Shown here piece after piece: positions 52,000 through 61,485 of a stretch of 64,000 nucleotides of DNA. The position numbers and the translations under genes are program-made. Numbering within the stretch: position 1 is the stretch's first letter; the number at the start of each line of letters is the position of its first letter. The DNA comes from Caulobacteraceae bacterium (GTDB lineage: Bacteria; Pseudomonadota; Alphaproteobacteria; Caulobacterales; Caulobacteraceae): the NCBI GenBank assembly GCA_031291645.1, contig JARLIQ010000034.1, positions 1-64,000 of the forward strand, written 5' to 3'. The notes under the pieces are model-generated. The model worked only from the letters and a program-made list of their open reading frames with translations. It was not told where the DNA came from and did not search any database.

Positions 52000-53133
52000 A
52001 TGACCACCGCTGAGGCAGCGGAACGGGCGACCGCCGGGACCGCCAGCAAGGACCGCGCGCAGGACGGCGAACGTCCGGCGCGGGCCAGGACGCGGGCGCT
52101 GGCGACCCGCATCGGCGTCGGGGTCGTCATCGTGGCGGTGCTGGCCGCGGCCGCGACCGGCGGGGCTCGGTACTGGGCCAGCGGCCGCTTCGTCCAGAAC
52201 ACCGACGACGCCTATGTGAAGGCCGATTCCACCGCCGTCGCGCCCAAGATCTCCGGCTACATCGCCACCCTGCTGGTGAACGACAACCAGGCGGTCAAGG
52301 CCGGCCAGCCGCTGGCGCTGATCGACGATCGCGACATGCGCGCCGCCCTGGACGAGGCCAACGCCAACGTGGCGGCCGCCGCGGCCTCGGTCGCCAACCT
52401 GGACGCCCAGATCGCCGCCCAGGGCTCGATGATCCAGCAGGCCGACGCCAGCGTCGCCGCGGCCCGCGCCGCGCTCGGCCTGTCCCAGCGCAACGACGCG
52501 CGCCGCCAGAAGATGGCCCAGGTCGGCTATGGCACCGAGGAGCAGGCGGACGACGCCTCCACCGACGTGCAGGAGAAATCGGCCGGCCTCTCGCGCCTGG
52601 TCGCCGCGGCCGCGACCGCCCGCCAGCAGGTGGCCATCCTCAAGACCCAGCACGACCTGGCCCAGGCCCAGCTCGGCCGCGCCCAGGCCGCCCTTCATCA
52701 GGCGCAGCTGAACGTCAGCTATGCGACCATCGTCGCCCCGATCGACGGGACCGTCGGCGCGCGGACGGTGCGCGTCGGCCAATACGTCCAGGCCGGGACC
52801 CAGCTGATGGCCCTGGTGCCGCTGCAGCGGGTCTATGTGGTCGCGAACTTCAAGGAGACCCAGCTGACCCACGTCCAGCCGGGCCAGCCGGCGCGGATCA
52901 AGGTCGACACCTTCCCCGGTGACGACGTCATCGGCCGGGTGGACAGCCTTGCGCCCGCCAGCGGCATGGAGTTCGCCCTGCTGCCGCCCGATAACGCCAC
53001 CGGCAACTTCACCAAGATCGTCCAGCGCATCCCGGTGAAGATCGTCTTTTCGCCGAAGGACGGCCTGTCCGGCCGCCTGCGTCCCGGCATGTCGGTCGAC
53101 GTCGCGATCGACACCAAGGGCGCGCGGCCGTGA
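52000..53133 (+). CDS. EmrA-like HlyD-family adaptor
   Basis: A 377-residue membrane-fusion protein. One transmembrane helix near residue 40 (GVGVVIVAVLAAAATGGARY) is followed by the EmrA-type signature NTDDAYVKADSTAVAPKISG and YIATLLVNDNQAVKAGQPLA. A long Ala/Gln-rich coiled coil (about residues 110-240) and VSYATIVAPIDGTVGARTVR follow. It ends with a C-terminal beta-barrel (GLSGRLRPGMSVDVAIDTKG). Its TGA overlaps the GTG start of the MFS pump by 4 bp. It partners the DHA2 pump and NodT duct that follow. Confidence 0.95.
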   Translation: MTTAEAAERATAGTASKDRAQDGERPARARTRALATRIGVGVVIVAVLAAAATGGARYWASGRFVQNTDDAYVKADSTAVAPKISGYIATLLVNDNQAVKAGQPLALIDDRDMRAALDEANANVAAAAASVANLDAQIAAQGSMIQQADASVAAARAALGLSQRNDARRQKMAQVGYGTEEQADDASTDVQEKSAGLSRLVAAAATARQQVAILKTQHDLAQAQLGRAQAALHQAQLNVSYATIVAPIDGTVGARTVRVGQYVQAGTQLMALVPLQRVYVVANFKETQLTHVQPGQPARIKVDTFPGDDVIGRVDSLAPASGMEFALLPPDNATGNFTKIVQRIPVKIVFSPKDGLSGRLRPGMSVDVAIDTKGARP

Positions 53134-54746
53134 GCCTCGCCAACCCCGCCCTGGCCTCCAGCCCGGCCGTCGCGCCGCGCCCCGCGGCGCCGGCCGAGGA
53201 CGCCGTGTCGGTCAAGACCTGGGTGGCGGTGGTCGGGGCGGCGCTAGGGGCCTTCCTGGCGATCCTGAACATCCAGATCGTCAGTTCCTCGCTGTCCGAC
53301 ATCCAGGGCGCGATCGGCGCCGGGGTGGACGAGGGCGGCTGGATCACCACCGCCTACCTCGTGGCCGAGATCATCGTCATCCCGATCAGCGGCTGGCTGG
53401 CGCGGGTGTTCTCGATGCGCACCTACCTTTTGACCAACACCGTGCTGTTCCTGGTGATGAGCGTCGCCTGCGCCTTCACCACCAACCTCAGCCAGATGAT
53501 CGTCGTGCGCGCCCTGCAGGGCTTCGCCGGCGGGGTGCTGATCCCCCTGGCCTTCTCGATCATCATGACCCGCCTGCCGCCGTCCAAGCACGCGATCGGG
53601 CTCTCGATCTATTCGATCTCGGCGATCTTCGCCCCGTCGATCGGACCCGTGATCGGCGGCTGGTGCAACGAGACCTTCGGCTGGCAGTCGATCTTCCTCG
53701 TCAACCTGCTGCCCGGCGCGGTGATGTTCGCCATGCTGTGGTTCTCGCTCGACCCCGAACCGCGCCAGTTCGACCTGCTCAAGCGCGGCGACTGGCTGGG
53801 CATCGCGACCATCGCCATCGGCCTGGGCGCGCTCGAGACGGTGCTGGAGGAAGGCGAGAAGGACGACTGGTTCGGCTCGGCCTTCATCGTCCGCCTGACC
53901 GTCGTCGCGGCCGTCTCGCTGGCCGCCTTCACCGTCGTCCAGCTGGTGCGCAAGGCCCCGCTGCTGCACCTGCGCCTGCTGGCGCGGCGCAACTTCGGCC
54001 TGAGCACCATCGCCAACTTCTTCTTCGGCTTCTCGATGTACGGCTGGATCTACATCGTGCCGCTCTATCTGGCGCGCATCCAGGGCTACAACGCCGAGCA
54101 GATCGGCACGGTGCTGATCTGGATTGGCTTGCCCCAGCTAGTCATCCTGCCGCTGCTGCCCAAGATCATGCAGTACGTCGATCCGCGCCGCCTGGTCGTC
54201 GCGGGCTACGCCCTGTTCATCGCGGGCAGCCTGCTGGCCACCAACCTGTCAGGCGACTTCTCCGGGCCGCAGTTCATCTGGTCCAGCCTGGTGCGCGCCC
54301 TGGCCCAGTCGATGGTGATGACGCCGCTATCGGCCATCGCCGTGGCCGGCATCGAGCGCAAGCACGCCGGCTCCGCCTCGGCCCTGTTCAACATGATCCG
54401 CAACCTGGGCGGCGCCATCGGCATCGCGGTGCTGCAGACGGTGATGACCGCGCGCGAGCACTTCCATTCCGACGTCCTGACCGCCCAGGTCTCGCTGCTG
54501 GGGCCGGCGACGCGGGCGCGGCTGGCGGGGCTGACGCACATGTTCATGGTCCGCGGCGTCAGCGACCCGGACCTGGCGCGCCACAAGGCCATCGTCGCGG
54601 CCGGACAGGCCGTGCGCCGCCAGGCCTCGATCATGGCCTACAGCGACACCATCATCCTGCAGAGCGCCCTTCTGGGCCTGGCCCTGCTGGCCGTCCTGTT
54701 CCTCAAGCGCTCGAACGCCAGCTCGGGCGGCGGCGAGGCGCACTGA
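53130..54746 (+). CDS. EmrB-like DHA2-family MFS drug exporter
   Basis: A 538-residue, 14-helix drug:proton antiporter of the DHA2 family. The N-terminal motif (GAFLAILNIQIVSSSLSDIQ, then DEGGWITTAYLVAEIIVIPI) and SGWLARVFSMRTYLLTNTVL (the loop 2-3 region) are typical of EmrB. RALQGFAGGVLIPLAFSIIM and SIYSISAIFAPSIGPVIGGW (motif C-like) follow. It is expressed from the middle of an adaptor-pump-duct operon. Substrates are probably hydrophobic or amphipathic toxicants. The GTG start at 53130 overlaps the adaptor stop. Confidence 0.95.
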   Translation: MSLANPALASSPAVAPRPAAPAEDAVSVKTWVAVVGAALGAFLAILNIQIVSSSLSDIQGAIGAGVDEGGWITTAYLVAEIIVIPISGWLARVFSMRTYLLTNTVLFLVMSVACAFTTNLSQMIVVRALQGFAGGVLIPLAFSIIMTRLPPSKHAIGLSIYSISAIFAPSIGPVIGGWCNETFGWQSIFLVNLLPGAVMFAMLWFSLDPEPRQFDLLKRGDWLGIATIAIGLGALETVLEEGEKDDWFGSAFIVRLTVVAAVSLAAFTVVQLVRKAPLLHLRLLARRNFGLSTIANFFFGFSMYGWIYIVPLYLARIQGYNAEQIGTVLIWIGLPQLVILPLLPKIMQYVDPRRLVVAGYALFIAGSLLATNLSGDFSGPQFIWSSLVRALAQSMVMTPLSAIAVAGIERKHAGSASALFNMIRNLGGAIGIAVLQTVMTAREHFHSDVLTAQVSLLGPATRARLAGLTHMFMVRGVSDPDLARHKAIVAAGQAVRRQASIMAYSDTIILQSALLGLALLAVLFLKRSNASSGGGEAH

Positions 54747-54747
54747 G

Positions 54748-56256
54748 ATGGCCGCCCCAGAGACGATCCCGGACACCCATGCCATGAAACGGCCCGATCC
54801 TCGCCGCGCGGCGGCTGCGCGCCCCACCCTTGCCCTCCTGGCCAGCGCCGCCCTCGCCGGCTGCGCGGTGGGACCGAACTTCACGCCCCCGGCCGCGCCG
54901 ACGCAGCAGTCCTATACGGTCCAGCCGGCGACGGCCCTGCCGTCAGCCGGGCCCGGCGAGCCGCAGCAGCAGATCGCCGAGGGCGCCGACGTCCAGGCCG
55001 ACTGGTGGACCCTGCTGGGCTCGCCCGAACTGGACCGGACCGTGGCCATGGCCCTGGCGAACAACCAGACCATCGCCGCGGCCCAGGCGAACCTGGCCGG
55101 CGCGGCCGACGAGGTCGCCATCGCGCGCGGCGGCCTCTATCCCCAGATCGACGCGACCGCGAACCTGGCCCGCAACCAGTACGGCGCCTCGTTCCTGGGG
55201 CCGCAGGCCTTCACCTTCCCGCGGTTCTCGGCCTATTCCGCCGGCGCGGCCATCAGTTACGACCCGGACGCCTTCGGCGGCGTGCATCGCTCGATCGAAC
55301 TCGCCTCGGCGAACGCGGCGGCCCAGGGCGAGGCGCTGAACGCGGCCCGCCTCAGCATAGCCGGCGACACCGTGATCGAGGCCCTGCAGATCGCCTCGAT
55401 CCGCGCCCAGATCGACGTGGTGCGGGAGGTCATCGCCTCGGACGAGAAGACGCTCGATCTGGTGAAGACCGCGCGCGCGTCCGGCGTCGCCTCGGACATG
55501 GACGTCACCACCGCCCAGAGCCAGCTCGACCATGACCGCACCCTACTGCCGCCCCTGCGCCAGGACCTGAACGCGGCGCAGGACGCCCTGCCCATCCTGG
55601 TCGGCCAGGCGCCGGCGGACTGGGCCGCCCCCGACTTCGCGCTCGACCGGCTGAGCCTGCCCCGGGACCTGCCGCTGAGCGTGCCCTCGGCCCTGGTGCG
55701 CCAGCGGCCGGACATCCGTGCGGCCGAGGCGCGGCTGCATGCGGCCAGCGCCGCCGTCGGGGTTGCGACCGCCGACCTCTATCCCCGATTCACCCTCTCT
55801 GGGACCATCGCCGAACAGGGCCTGCTGACCGGCCCGGCCGGCGCGGCCTGGAGTCTGGTCGGCGGACTGACCGCCCCCGTCTTCCACGGCGGGGCGCTCA
55901 AGGCCGGCAAGCGCGCCGCCGAGGACGACTACCGGGCGGCCTACGCCCAGTACCGGCAGACGGTGCTGCTCTCGTTCCAGCAGGTGGCCGACAGCCTGCA
56001 CGCCCTGTCCAACAGCGCAGACGCGGTGCAGACCCAGGCGCAGGCCTTGGCCTCGGCCGACGCGGCGTTGCGGCTGACCCGGCTGGGCTACGGCGCCGGC
56101 AACGCAGGCATCATCCAGGTGCTCGACGCCCAGCGCCTGCGCCAACTGGCGGAACTGGGCCTGGTCCAGGCCCGCACCCAGCGCTATCTGGCGACGGTGC
56201 GCCTATACCTCGCCCTCGGCGGCGGCGCGGGCTGGCGCACGATCCTAGTCAGGTAA
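54748..56256 (+). CDS. NodT-family outer-membrane efflux lipoprotein (EmrAB operon)
   Basis: A 502-residue outer-membrane factor starting 2 bp after the EmrB-like stop. An alternative ATG at 54784 (MKRPDPRRAA) begins the signal more tightly. The lipoprotein signal has lipobox LAGC (ALLASAALAGCAVGPNFTPP). The protein repeats two OEP halves (QADWWTLLGSPELDRTVAMA, NNQTIAAAQANLAGAADEVA, SALVRQRPDIRAAEARLHAA, VGVATADLYPRFTLSGTIAE). This gives the window its third TolC-type duct and completes the EmrA-EmrB-NodT system. The final SFQQVADSLHALSNSADAV and RYLATVRLYLALGGGAGW are typical of the family. Confidence 0.94.
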   Translation: MAAPETIPDTHAMKRPDPRRAAAARPTLALLASAALAGCAVGPNFTPPAAPTQQSYTVQPATALPSAGPGEPQQQIAEGADVQADWWTLLGSPELDRTVAMALANNQTIAAAQANLAGAADEVAIARGGLYPQIDATANLARNQYGASFLGPQAFTFPRFSAYSAGAAISYDPDAFGGVHRSIELASANAAAQGEALNAARLSIAGDTVIEALQIASIRAQIDVVREVIASDEKTLDLVKTARASGVASDMDVTTAQSQLDHDRTLLPPLRQDLNAAQDALPILVGQAPADWAAPDFALDRLSLPRDLPLSVPSALVRQRPDIRAAEARLHAASAAVGVATADLYPRFTLSGTIAEQGLLTGPAGAAWSLVGGLTAPVFHGGALKAGKRAAEDDYRAAYAQYRQTVLLSFQQVADSLHALSNSADAVQTQAQALASADAALRLTRLGYGAGNAGIIQVLDAQRLRQLAELGLVQARTQRYLATVRLYLALGGGAGWRTILVR

Positions 56257-56355
56257 GGACGTTCCGGGGAGCCGCGTATCGAGCGAAGCCCCGCTCGCGG
56301 CGAGCGCCTGATCCAGAACCGGCCCGTCCGATTGTTCCGCGTACATGAGGTAGTG

Positions 56356-57630
56356 ATGAAATACGATCCCGACGCCTATCCGATGGGTCAGGACGGCGCC
56401 TGGAGCGCGGCGGCGCTCGCGGTGGCGGAAAGCGACGGCGAGCTTGAGCCCTCGGTCGTGGCGGCGCCCCACGGCGCGGCGCTGGCCGAGATCTCGCTGG
56501 CGGTCGGCGGCCTGGCGCTGGGCACCGGCGAGTTCGCCTCCATGGGCCTGCTGCCGAATGTGGCGCACAGCGTGGGGGTCTCGATCCCGAGCGCCGGACA
56601 CATGATCAGCGCCTATGCGCTCGGCGTGGTGGTCGGCGCGCCCCTGATCACCGTCGCCATGGCCAGGGCGCCGCGCCGGGCCATGCTGATCGGCCTGATG
56701 GTCGTCTTCGCCCTGGGCAACATGGCGAGCGCCGCCGCCCCGACCTTCATGCCGCTGATCCTGGCCCGCTTCCTGACCGGCCTGCCGCACGGGGCCTATT
56801 TCGGCATCGCCTCGCTGGTCGCCGCCAGCCTGGTGGCGCCCGGCAAGCGGGCCCAGGCGGTCGGCCGGGTGATGGTCGGCCTCAGCGTCGCCAACGTCAT
56901 CGGCGTGCCGCTCGCCACCTGGTTCGGCCAGGCCCTGGGCTGGCGGGCGGCCTTCCTGGCCGTGGCGGCCCTGGGGCTCCTGACCGCCGCCCTGGTCACG
57001 ATGTTCGTGCCGGTCATCGCAAGCCACAGCGAGGCCTCGCCCGCACGCGAGTTGCGCGGGTTCACCCGGCTGCAGGTCTGGCTGACCCTGGCCATCGCCG
57101 CCGTCGGCTTCGGCGGCATGTTCGCCGTCTACAGCTACATCACCCCGATCCTGACCCGCGTCAGCGGCGTGCCTATGCACCAGGTTCCGCTGTTCCTGTC
57201 GGTCATGGGGCTTGGGATGATCGCCGGCAGCCTGGCCGGCGGCTGGTGCGCCGACCGCTCGATCCTGGGCACGGTCTTCGGCGCCCTGATCTGGAACGCG
57301 GTCATGCTCGGCCTGATCACCGTCTCGGCCGCCCACCCCTGGACGGCGGCGGTCAACCTGTTCCTGATCGGCGGCGGCATCGCCGTCGTGCCCGCCCTGC
57401 AGACCCGGCTGATGGACACCGCGGCCGAAGCCCAGACCCTGGCGGCGGCGATGAACCACTCGGCGTTCAACATGGCCAACGCCCTGGGCGCCTGGCTGGG
57501 CGGGGTGGTCATCGCCGCCGGCCTCGGCTGGACCTCGACCGGCTGGGTCGGGGCGGCGCTGGCGCTCGCGGCCCTGCCGATCCTCGGCCTCTCGGCGTTC
57601 TTGGACAGGAAAGCCCAAATCTTCGTCTGA
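56356..57630 (+). CDS. DHA1-family MFS exporter (AraJ/YdhP-like)
   Basis: A 424-residue 12-helix major facilitator from ATG 56356 (ATGAGGTAGTG upstream); the track start at 56332 is a TTG. Family features are LALGTGEFASMGLLPNVAHS (typical of AraJ/YdhP/PbuE-type exporters), SYALGVVVGAPLITVAMARA, RFLTGLPHGAYFGIASLVAA and VMVGLSVANVIGVPLATWFG. These proteins export arabinose, purines or drugs. The gene comes 99 bp after the EmrAB-NodT operon on the same strand, and an aldo/keto reductase gene follows. The substrate is unknown. Confidence 0.92.
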   Translation: MKYDPDAYPMGQDGAWSAAALAVAESDGELEPSVVAAPHGAALAEISLAVGGLALGTGEFASMGLLPNVAHSVGVSIPSAGHMISAYALGVVVGAPLITVAMARAPRRAMLIGLMVVFALGNMASAAAPTFMPLILARFLTGLPHGAYFGIASLVAASLVAPGKRAQAVGRVMVGLSVANVIGVPLATWFGQALGWRAAFLAVAALGLLTAALVTMFVPVIASHSEASPARELRGFTRLQVWLTLAIAAVGFGGMFAVYSYITPILTRVSGVPMHQVPLFLSVMGLGMIAGSLAGGWCADRSILGTVFGALIWNAVMLGLITVSAAHPWTAAVNLFLIGGGIAVVPALQTRLMDTAAEAQTLAAAMNHSAFNMANALGAWLGGVVIAAGLGWTSTGWVGAALALAALPILGLSAFLDRKAQIFV

Positions 57631-57716
57631 GCGCACGTTCACGGCTGGATCGCCGACGGCGTGCGGCCTATCCGAGACGAAATCCTCCCCCAGTTCGCGT
57701 CAGAAGGAACTCGACC

Positions 57717-58778
57717 ATGGAATACCGGCTGCTCGGCCGCTCGGGCCTCAAGGTTTCCGTCCTCACCATGGGGACGATGACGTTCGGCGGCAAAGGCGCC
57801 TTCGCCAAGGTCGGCGACGTCGAGCTGGACGACGCCCGGCGGCAGATCGACATGTGCCTCGACGCCGGGGTCAACCTGATCGACACCGCCGACATCTACT
57901 CCGCCGGCCTCTCCGAGGCGATCATCGGCCAGGCCCTCGCCGGCGCGCGCAAGAACGGCGTCCTGATCGCCAGCAAGGCGCGCTTTGCGATGGGCGCCGG
58001 CCCGAACGACAGGGGCCTGTCGCGCCACCACCTGGTCCAGGCCTGCGAGGCCAGCCTGAAGCGGCTGCGCACCGACGTCATCGACCTCTACCAGGTGCAC
58101 GAGTGGGATGGTCAGACCCCGCTGGAGGAGACGCTGGAGGCGCTCGACACCCTGCAGAAGCAGGGCAAGATCCGCTACGTCGGCTGCTCGAACTATTCCG
58201 GCTGGCACCTGATGAAGGCTCTGGGGATCAGCGAGCGCGAGCGGCGCGAACGTTTCGTCAGCCAGCAGATCCACTACACGCTCGAAGCCCGCGAGGCCGA
58301 ATACGAGCTGGTCCCGATCTCGATCGACCAGGGCGTCGGCATCCTGGTCTGGAGCCCGCTGGCCGGCGGCCTGCTCTCCGGCAAGCACCGCCGCAACGCC
58401 GAGGCGCCCCAGGGCACGCGCCAACTGGCCGGCTGGGGCGAGCCGCCGATCCGCGACGAGGAACGGCTGTGGCGGATCATCGACGTGCTGGTCGCCATCG
58501 CGGACGCCCGCGGCGTTTCTGGCGCCCAGGTCGCGCTGGCCTGGCTGCTCGGCCGGCCGGGCGTGACCTCGGTGGTGATCGGCGGCCGCACCGAGGCCCA
58601 GTTCGCCGACAACCTCGCCGCCGCCGACCTCAAGCTGACCGACGACGAACGCGCCCGGCTGGACGCGGTCAGCGCCCCGCCGCTGCTCTATCCCTACTGG
58701 CACCAGGTGCGCACGGCGGGCGAGCGCCTGGGCGCGGCCGACCTGACGCTGCTGGCGCCGCACCTCGCCGCGGACTGA
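57717..58778 (+). CDS. Aldo/keto reductase
   Basis: A 353-residue NADPH-dependent reductase from ATG 57717 (MEYRLLGRSGLKVSVLTMGT, after CAGAAGGAACTCGACC). The track ORF extends 157 codons too far upstream. The catalytic residues are visible: Asp and Tyr in NLIDTADIYSAGLSE, Lys in LIASKARFAMG and His in DLYQVHEWDGQTP. The cofactor-binding end includes VVIGGRTEAQFADNLAAADL. The length is that of the AKR11/tas-like group. It probably detoxifies aldehydes or ketones. It follows a DHA1 MFS gene on the same strand. Confidence 0.94.
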   Translation: MEYRLLGRSGLKVSVLTMGTMTFGGKGAFAKVGDVELDDARRQIDMCLDAGVNLIDTADIYSAGLSEAIIGQALAGARKNGVLIASKARFAMGAGPNDRGLSRHHLVQACEASLKRLRTDVIDLYQVHEWDGQTPLEETLEALDTLQKQGKIRYVGCSNYSGWHLMKALGISERERRERFVSQQIHYTLEAREAEYELVPISIDQGVGILVWSPLAGGLLSGKHRRNAEAPQGTRQLAGWGEPPIRDEERLWRIIDVLVAIADARGVSGAQVALAWLLGRPGVTSVVIGGRTEAQFADNLAAADLKLTDDERARLDAVSAPPLLYPYWHQVRTAGERLGAADLTLLAPHLAAD

Positions 58779-58800
58779 GCCGCGGAGAGGCCCCGGGCGG

Positions 58801-59001
58801 TCAGGCCGCGGCCTGCCGCTCGGGGATGATGCCCGCCGCGACCATCACCTTCAGGCCCATCTCGGCCGCCCGGCCCACAGCGGCGGGCGCGGGGGCCGTG
58901 GCGTTGGCCAGCATGGGCTGGGCCTGGACGGCGAAGCGCATCTGGGAGAAGCGGCGGTTGGAGAACCGCACGAACCGGCCCGCCAGCATCCTCCTCGCCA
59001 T
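58801..59001 (-). CDS. Small hypothetical protein
   Basis: A 66-residue ORF (MARRMLAGRFVRFSNRRFSQ...) in the gap between the aldo/keto reductase and MocR genes. It is Arg-rich at the start and ends with an Ala/Pro-rich ATAPAPAAVGRAAEMGLKVM stretch, loosely reminiscent of small phasin-like proteins. The upstream sequence has TCGGGAGCC followed by AATAGGG before the ATG, a weak ribosome site. It could be real because no better gene fills this space, but high-GC DNA produces many such ORFs by chance. Confidence 0.4.
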   Translation of the reverse strand: MARRMLAGRFVRFSNRRFSQMRFAVQAQPMLANATAPAPAAVGRAAEMGLKVMVAAGIIPERQAAA

Positions 59002-59179
59002 GCCCTATTTGGCTCCCGACAGGGGACGCCGACAGCCGCCGCCCTGACCTCGCGACGTCCGGCAAACCCAAGACCTGCTCGGGTTTTACGCTTCCCGCAA
59101 ATCCTCCGACCACGGCGTTCAGGAAGCGGTGGCGGACCGACGAGGCAGCGCCTATGCACGGGGTCGTGCGGGATCAGGT

Positions 59180-60649
59180 ATGAATCGTTCGTTGGACTTG
59201 AACCGGGGACTTCTCGCGGTCGAAGGCCCCAATCTGCAATCGGGCTTGCGCCGCGCCATCATCGCCGCCATCGCCGCGCGCCGGCTGCAGCCCGGCCAGC
59301 AGATGCCGCCTTCCCGGGTCCTCGCCGCCCAGCTCGGCATCGCCCGCAACACCGTCACCGCCGTCTATGAAGACCTGGCGACGCGCGGCTTCCTGGTCTC
59401 GATCACCCGACGCGGCTTCTTCGTCACCGGCCAGGTGGCGGACGCGGCCGACGACGAGGCCGCGGCGGGCGAGGATGCGCACGCCGGCGCGCCCGACTGG
59501 CCCCGGCGCATGGCCGTGCGCGTCTCCGAATGGCGGCACATCACCAAGCCGGCCGACTGGCAGTCCTATCGCTTCCCCTTCATCTACGGCCAGGTCGATC
59601 CGGAGTTCTTCCCGCTGGCGGCCTGGCGCTCGGCTTCGCGCGACGCCCTGGGGCGCGCCGCCGTCAACTGGTGGGCCGCCGACAACACCGACGAGGACGA
59701 TCCGCTGCTGATCGAGCAGATCCGCCGCCAGATCCTTCCCCGGCGGGGAATCCTGGCGCGGCCGAACGAGGTCCTGATCACCCTCGGCTCCCAGGAGGGC
59801 CTCTACCTGCTCTCCCGCCTGCTGGTGCGGGCCGGCGACGTCGTTGGCATCGAGAACCCCGGCTATACCGACGCGCGCCACATCTTCAGCCTCAGCGCCG
59901 GCGAGGTCCGCGACCTGCCCGTCGACGGCGATGGGGTGCGCACGGGCCCGGACTTCGAGGGCGTCAGCCTGGCGGTGGTCACGCCCAGCCGCCATTGTCC
60001 GACCGGCGTTCCCCTCTCGGCCGAGCGGCGCGCCTGGCTGCTGGACTGGGCCTCGCGCTCGGACGGCCTTCTGATCGAGGACGACTACGAGGGCGAGATG
60101 GTCGCCGCCAACAGCCTGACCGCCCTCAAGGCCAGCGACAGCGCCGGACGGGTCATCTACCTCGGCACCTTCTCCAAGATCATCGCGCCGGGCATGCGGC
60201 TGGGCTACATGGTCGGCCCCGCGCCGCTGATCGCCGAGGCCCGGGCGCTCCGCCGGCTGATGCACCGCAGCCCGCCGCTGAACAACCAGCGGCTGACGGC
60301 CCTCTTCATGGTCGAAGGCTACTACCAGGGGCTGGTGCGCCAGTTGCGCAGCGAGCTGCTGCGCCGGCACGAGCGGGCTTCGGCCTGCCTGGCCCAGCGC
60401 CTGCCGGGCCTTGAGACCAGCGGCGGACATGGCGGGTCCTCGATCTGGGTGCGCTGCCCGGCCGGCGTGAACGGCGAGGCCCTGGCTGCGGGCGCCCGCG
60501 CGCGGGGGGTGCTGTTCGAGAACGGCGGTCCCTTCTTCTCGACGCCGCCCGAAGACCTGCACATCCGCCTGGGCCTCTCGGCCATCGCCGCCGAGCGGAT
60601 CGGTCCGGGCGTCGAGGCCCTGGCGGACGCCCTGGACGAAGCGCTCTAA
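59180..60649 (+). CDS. MocR-type PLP-dependent transcriptional regulator (GntR/aminotransferase fusion)
   Basis: A 489-residue regulator from ATG 59180 (MNRSLDLNRGLLAVEG). A GntR winged helix (LQSGLRRAIIAAIAARRLQP, MPPSRVLAAQLGIARNTVTA, VYEDLATRGFLV) is joined by a linker to a class I aminotransferase-like domain. The probable PLP lysine is in YLGTFSKIIAPGMRLGYMVG, with LITLGSQEGLYLLSRLLVRA and LLIEDDYEGEMVAANSLTAL around the cofactor. Such proteins regulate vitamin B6, GABA or amine metabolism genes. The nearby aminotransferase (62255) and aldo/keto reductase are possible targets, but no site was identified. Confidence 0.93.
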   Translation: MNRSLDLNRGLLAVEGPNLQSGLRRAIIAAIAARRLQPGQQMPPSRVLAAQLGIARNTVTAVYEDLATRGFLVSITRRGFFVTGQVADAADDEAAAGEDAHAGAPDWPRRMAVRVSEWRHITKPADWQSYRFPFIYGQVDPEFFPLAAWRSASRDALGRAAVNWWAADNTDEDDPLLIEQIRRQILPRRGILARPNEVLITLGSQEGLYLLSRLLVRAGDVVGIENPGYTDARHIFSLSAGEVRDLPVDGDGVRTGPDFEGVSLAVVTPSRHCPTGVPLSAERRAWLLDWASRSDGLLIEDDYEGEMVAANSLTALKASDSAGRVIYLGTFSKIIAPGMRLGYMVGPAPLIAEARALRRLMHRSPPLNNQRLTALFMVEGYYQGLVRQLRSELLRRHERASACLAQRLPGLETSGGHGGSSIWVRCPAGVNGEALAAGARARGVLFENGGPFFSTPPEDLHIRLGLSAIAAERIGPGVEALADALDEAL

Positions 60650-60719
60650 GGTCTCTGGCGCCACCGGTCCGCCCGGGCTGGCCCTTACCGCATCGCCGGG
60701 AAGCGGAAATGGTGCGGCC

Positions 60720-61478
60720 ATGTCGGCCAAGCTCCAGATCGCTTCCATGGCCCCCCTGCTGGCGGGCGTGTTCGCCGGCGGCCTGCTGCAGGGCTTCACC
60801 GGCTTCGGGTTCGCGCTCGCCGCGGTGCCGCTGATCAGCCTGTTCCTGCCGCCGACCCAGGTCCTGCCCTACGTCATGGCGCTGCAGGCGGCGCTTGGGC
60901 TGGCCAGCCTTCCAGGCGCCTGGTCCCGGTGCCACTGGAGGCTGCTGGGCTGGCTGACCCTCGGCGTCGCGGCTGGAACGCCCGTCGGCCTCTGGGCCAT
61001 CGCGGCCCTGTCTCCCGCGGCCGGGCGGCTGGGGGTGGGCCTGGCGGTGCTGACCGCCTTTGCGGTGCTCGCCACCGGCGCGCGCATTCCCATGCGCCGC
61101 TCACGCCTCGCCGCCACCGGCGCGGGCGTCGCCGCCGGGGTGATGAACGGCCTGGCCGGCATGTCCGGCCCGCCCGCCGTCGCCCTGGTCGTGGCCGCCG
61201 AAATGAAGGCCGAAGAGGCGCGCGCGACCCTGATGGTCTTCGTCTTCGGCGCGGCCCTGGCGGCGCTGGCGCCCATGGGCCTGGCCGGCGAGCTCAGTCC
61301 CCGCATGGCCATGCCGCTGCTGGCGGCCCTGCCCGCCCTCGGGGTCAGCTGGCTGCTCGGCTCGGCCCTGTTCCGGCGCACCAGCGAGGCCCGCCACCGC
61401 CAGGTCGCCCTCGGCGTACTGGGCCTGCTGGCGCTGGCGACGATCGTCCGCGCCGCGATCGAACTGCTCGGCCGCTAG
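60720..61478 (+). CDS. TauE/SafE-family sulfite exporter
   Basis: A 252-residue membrane permease with two related halves of about four helices each (MAPLLAGVFAGGLLQGFTGF, FALAAVPLISLFLPPTQVLP, and LAATGAGVAAGVMNGLAGMS, GPPAVALVVAAEMKAEEARA). The GFTGFGFALAAVPL and NGLAGMSGPPA motifs are typical. Family members export sulfite, sulfoacetate or related anions, or transport other organosulfur compounds. It lies 70 bp after the MocR gene and converges on the SDR gene. Confidence 0.9.
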   Translation: MSAKLQIASMAPLLAGVFAGGLLQGFTGFGFALAAVPLISLFLPPTQVLPYVMALQAALGLASLPGAWSRCHWRLLGWLTLGVAAGTPVGLWAIAALSPAAGRLGVGLAVLTAFAVLATGARIPMRRSRLAATGAGVAAGVMNGLAGMSGPPAVALVVAAEMKAEEARATLMVFVFGAALAALAPMGLAGELSPRMAMPLLAALPALGVSWLLGSALFRRTSEARHRQVALGVLGLLALATIVRAAIELLGR

Positions 61479-61485
61479 GTCAACC

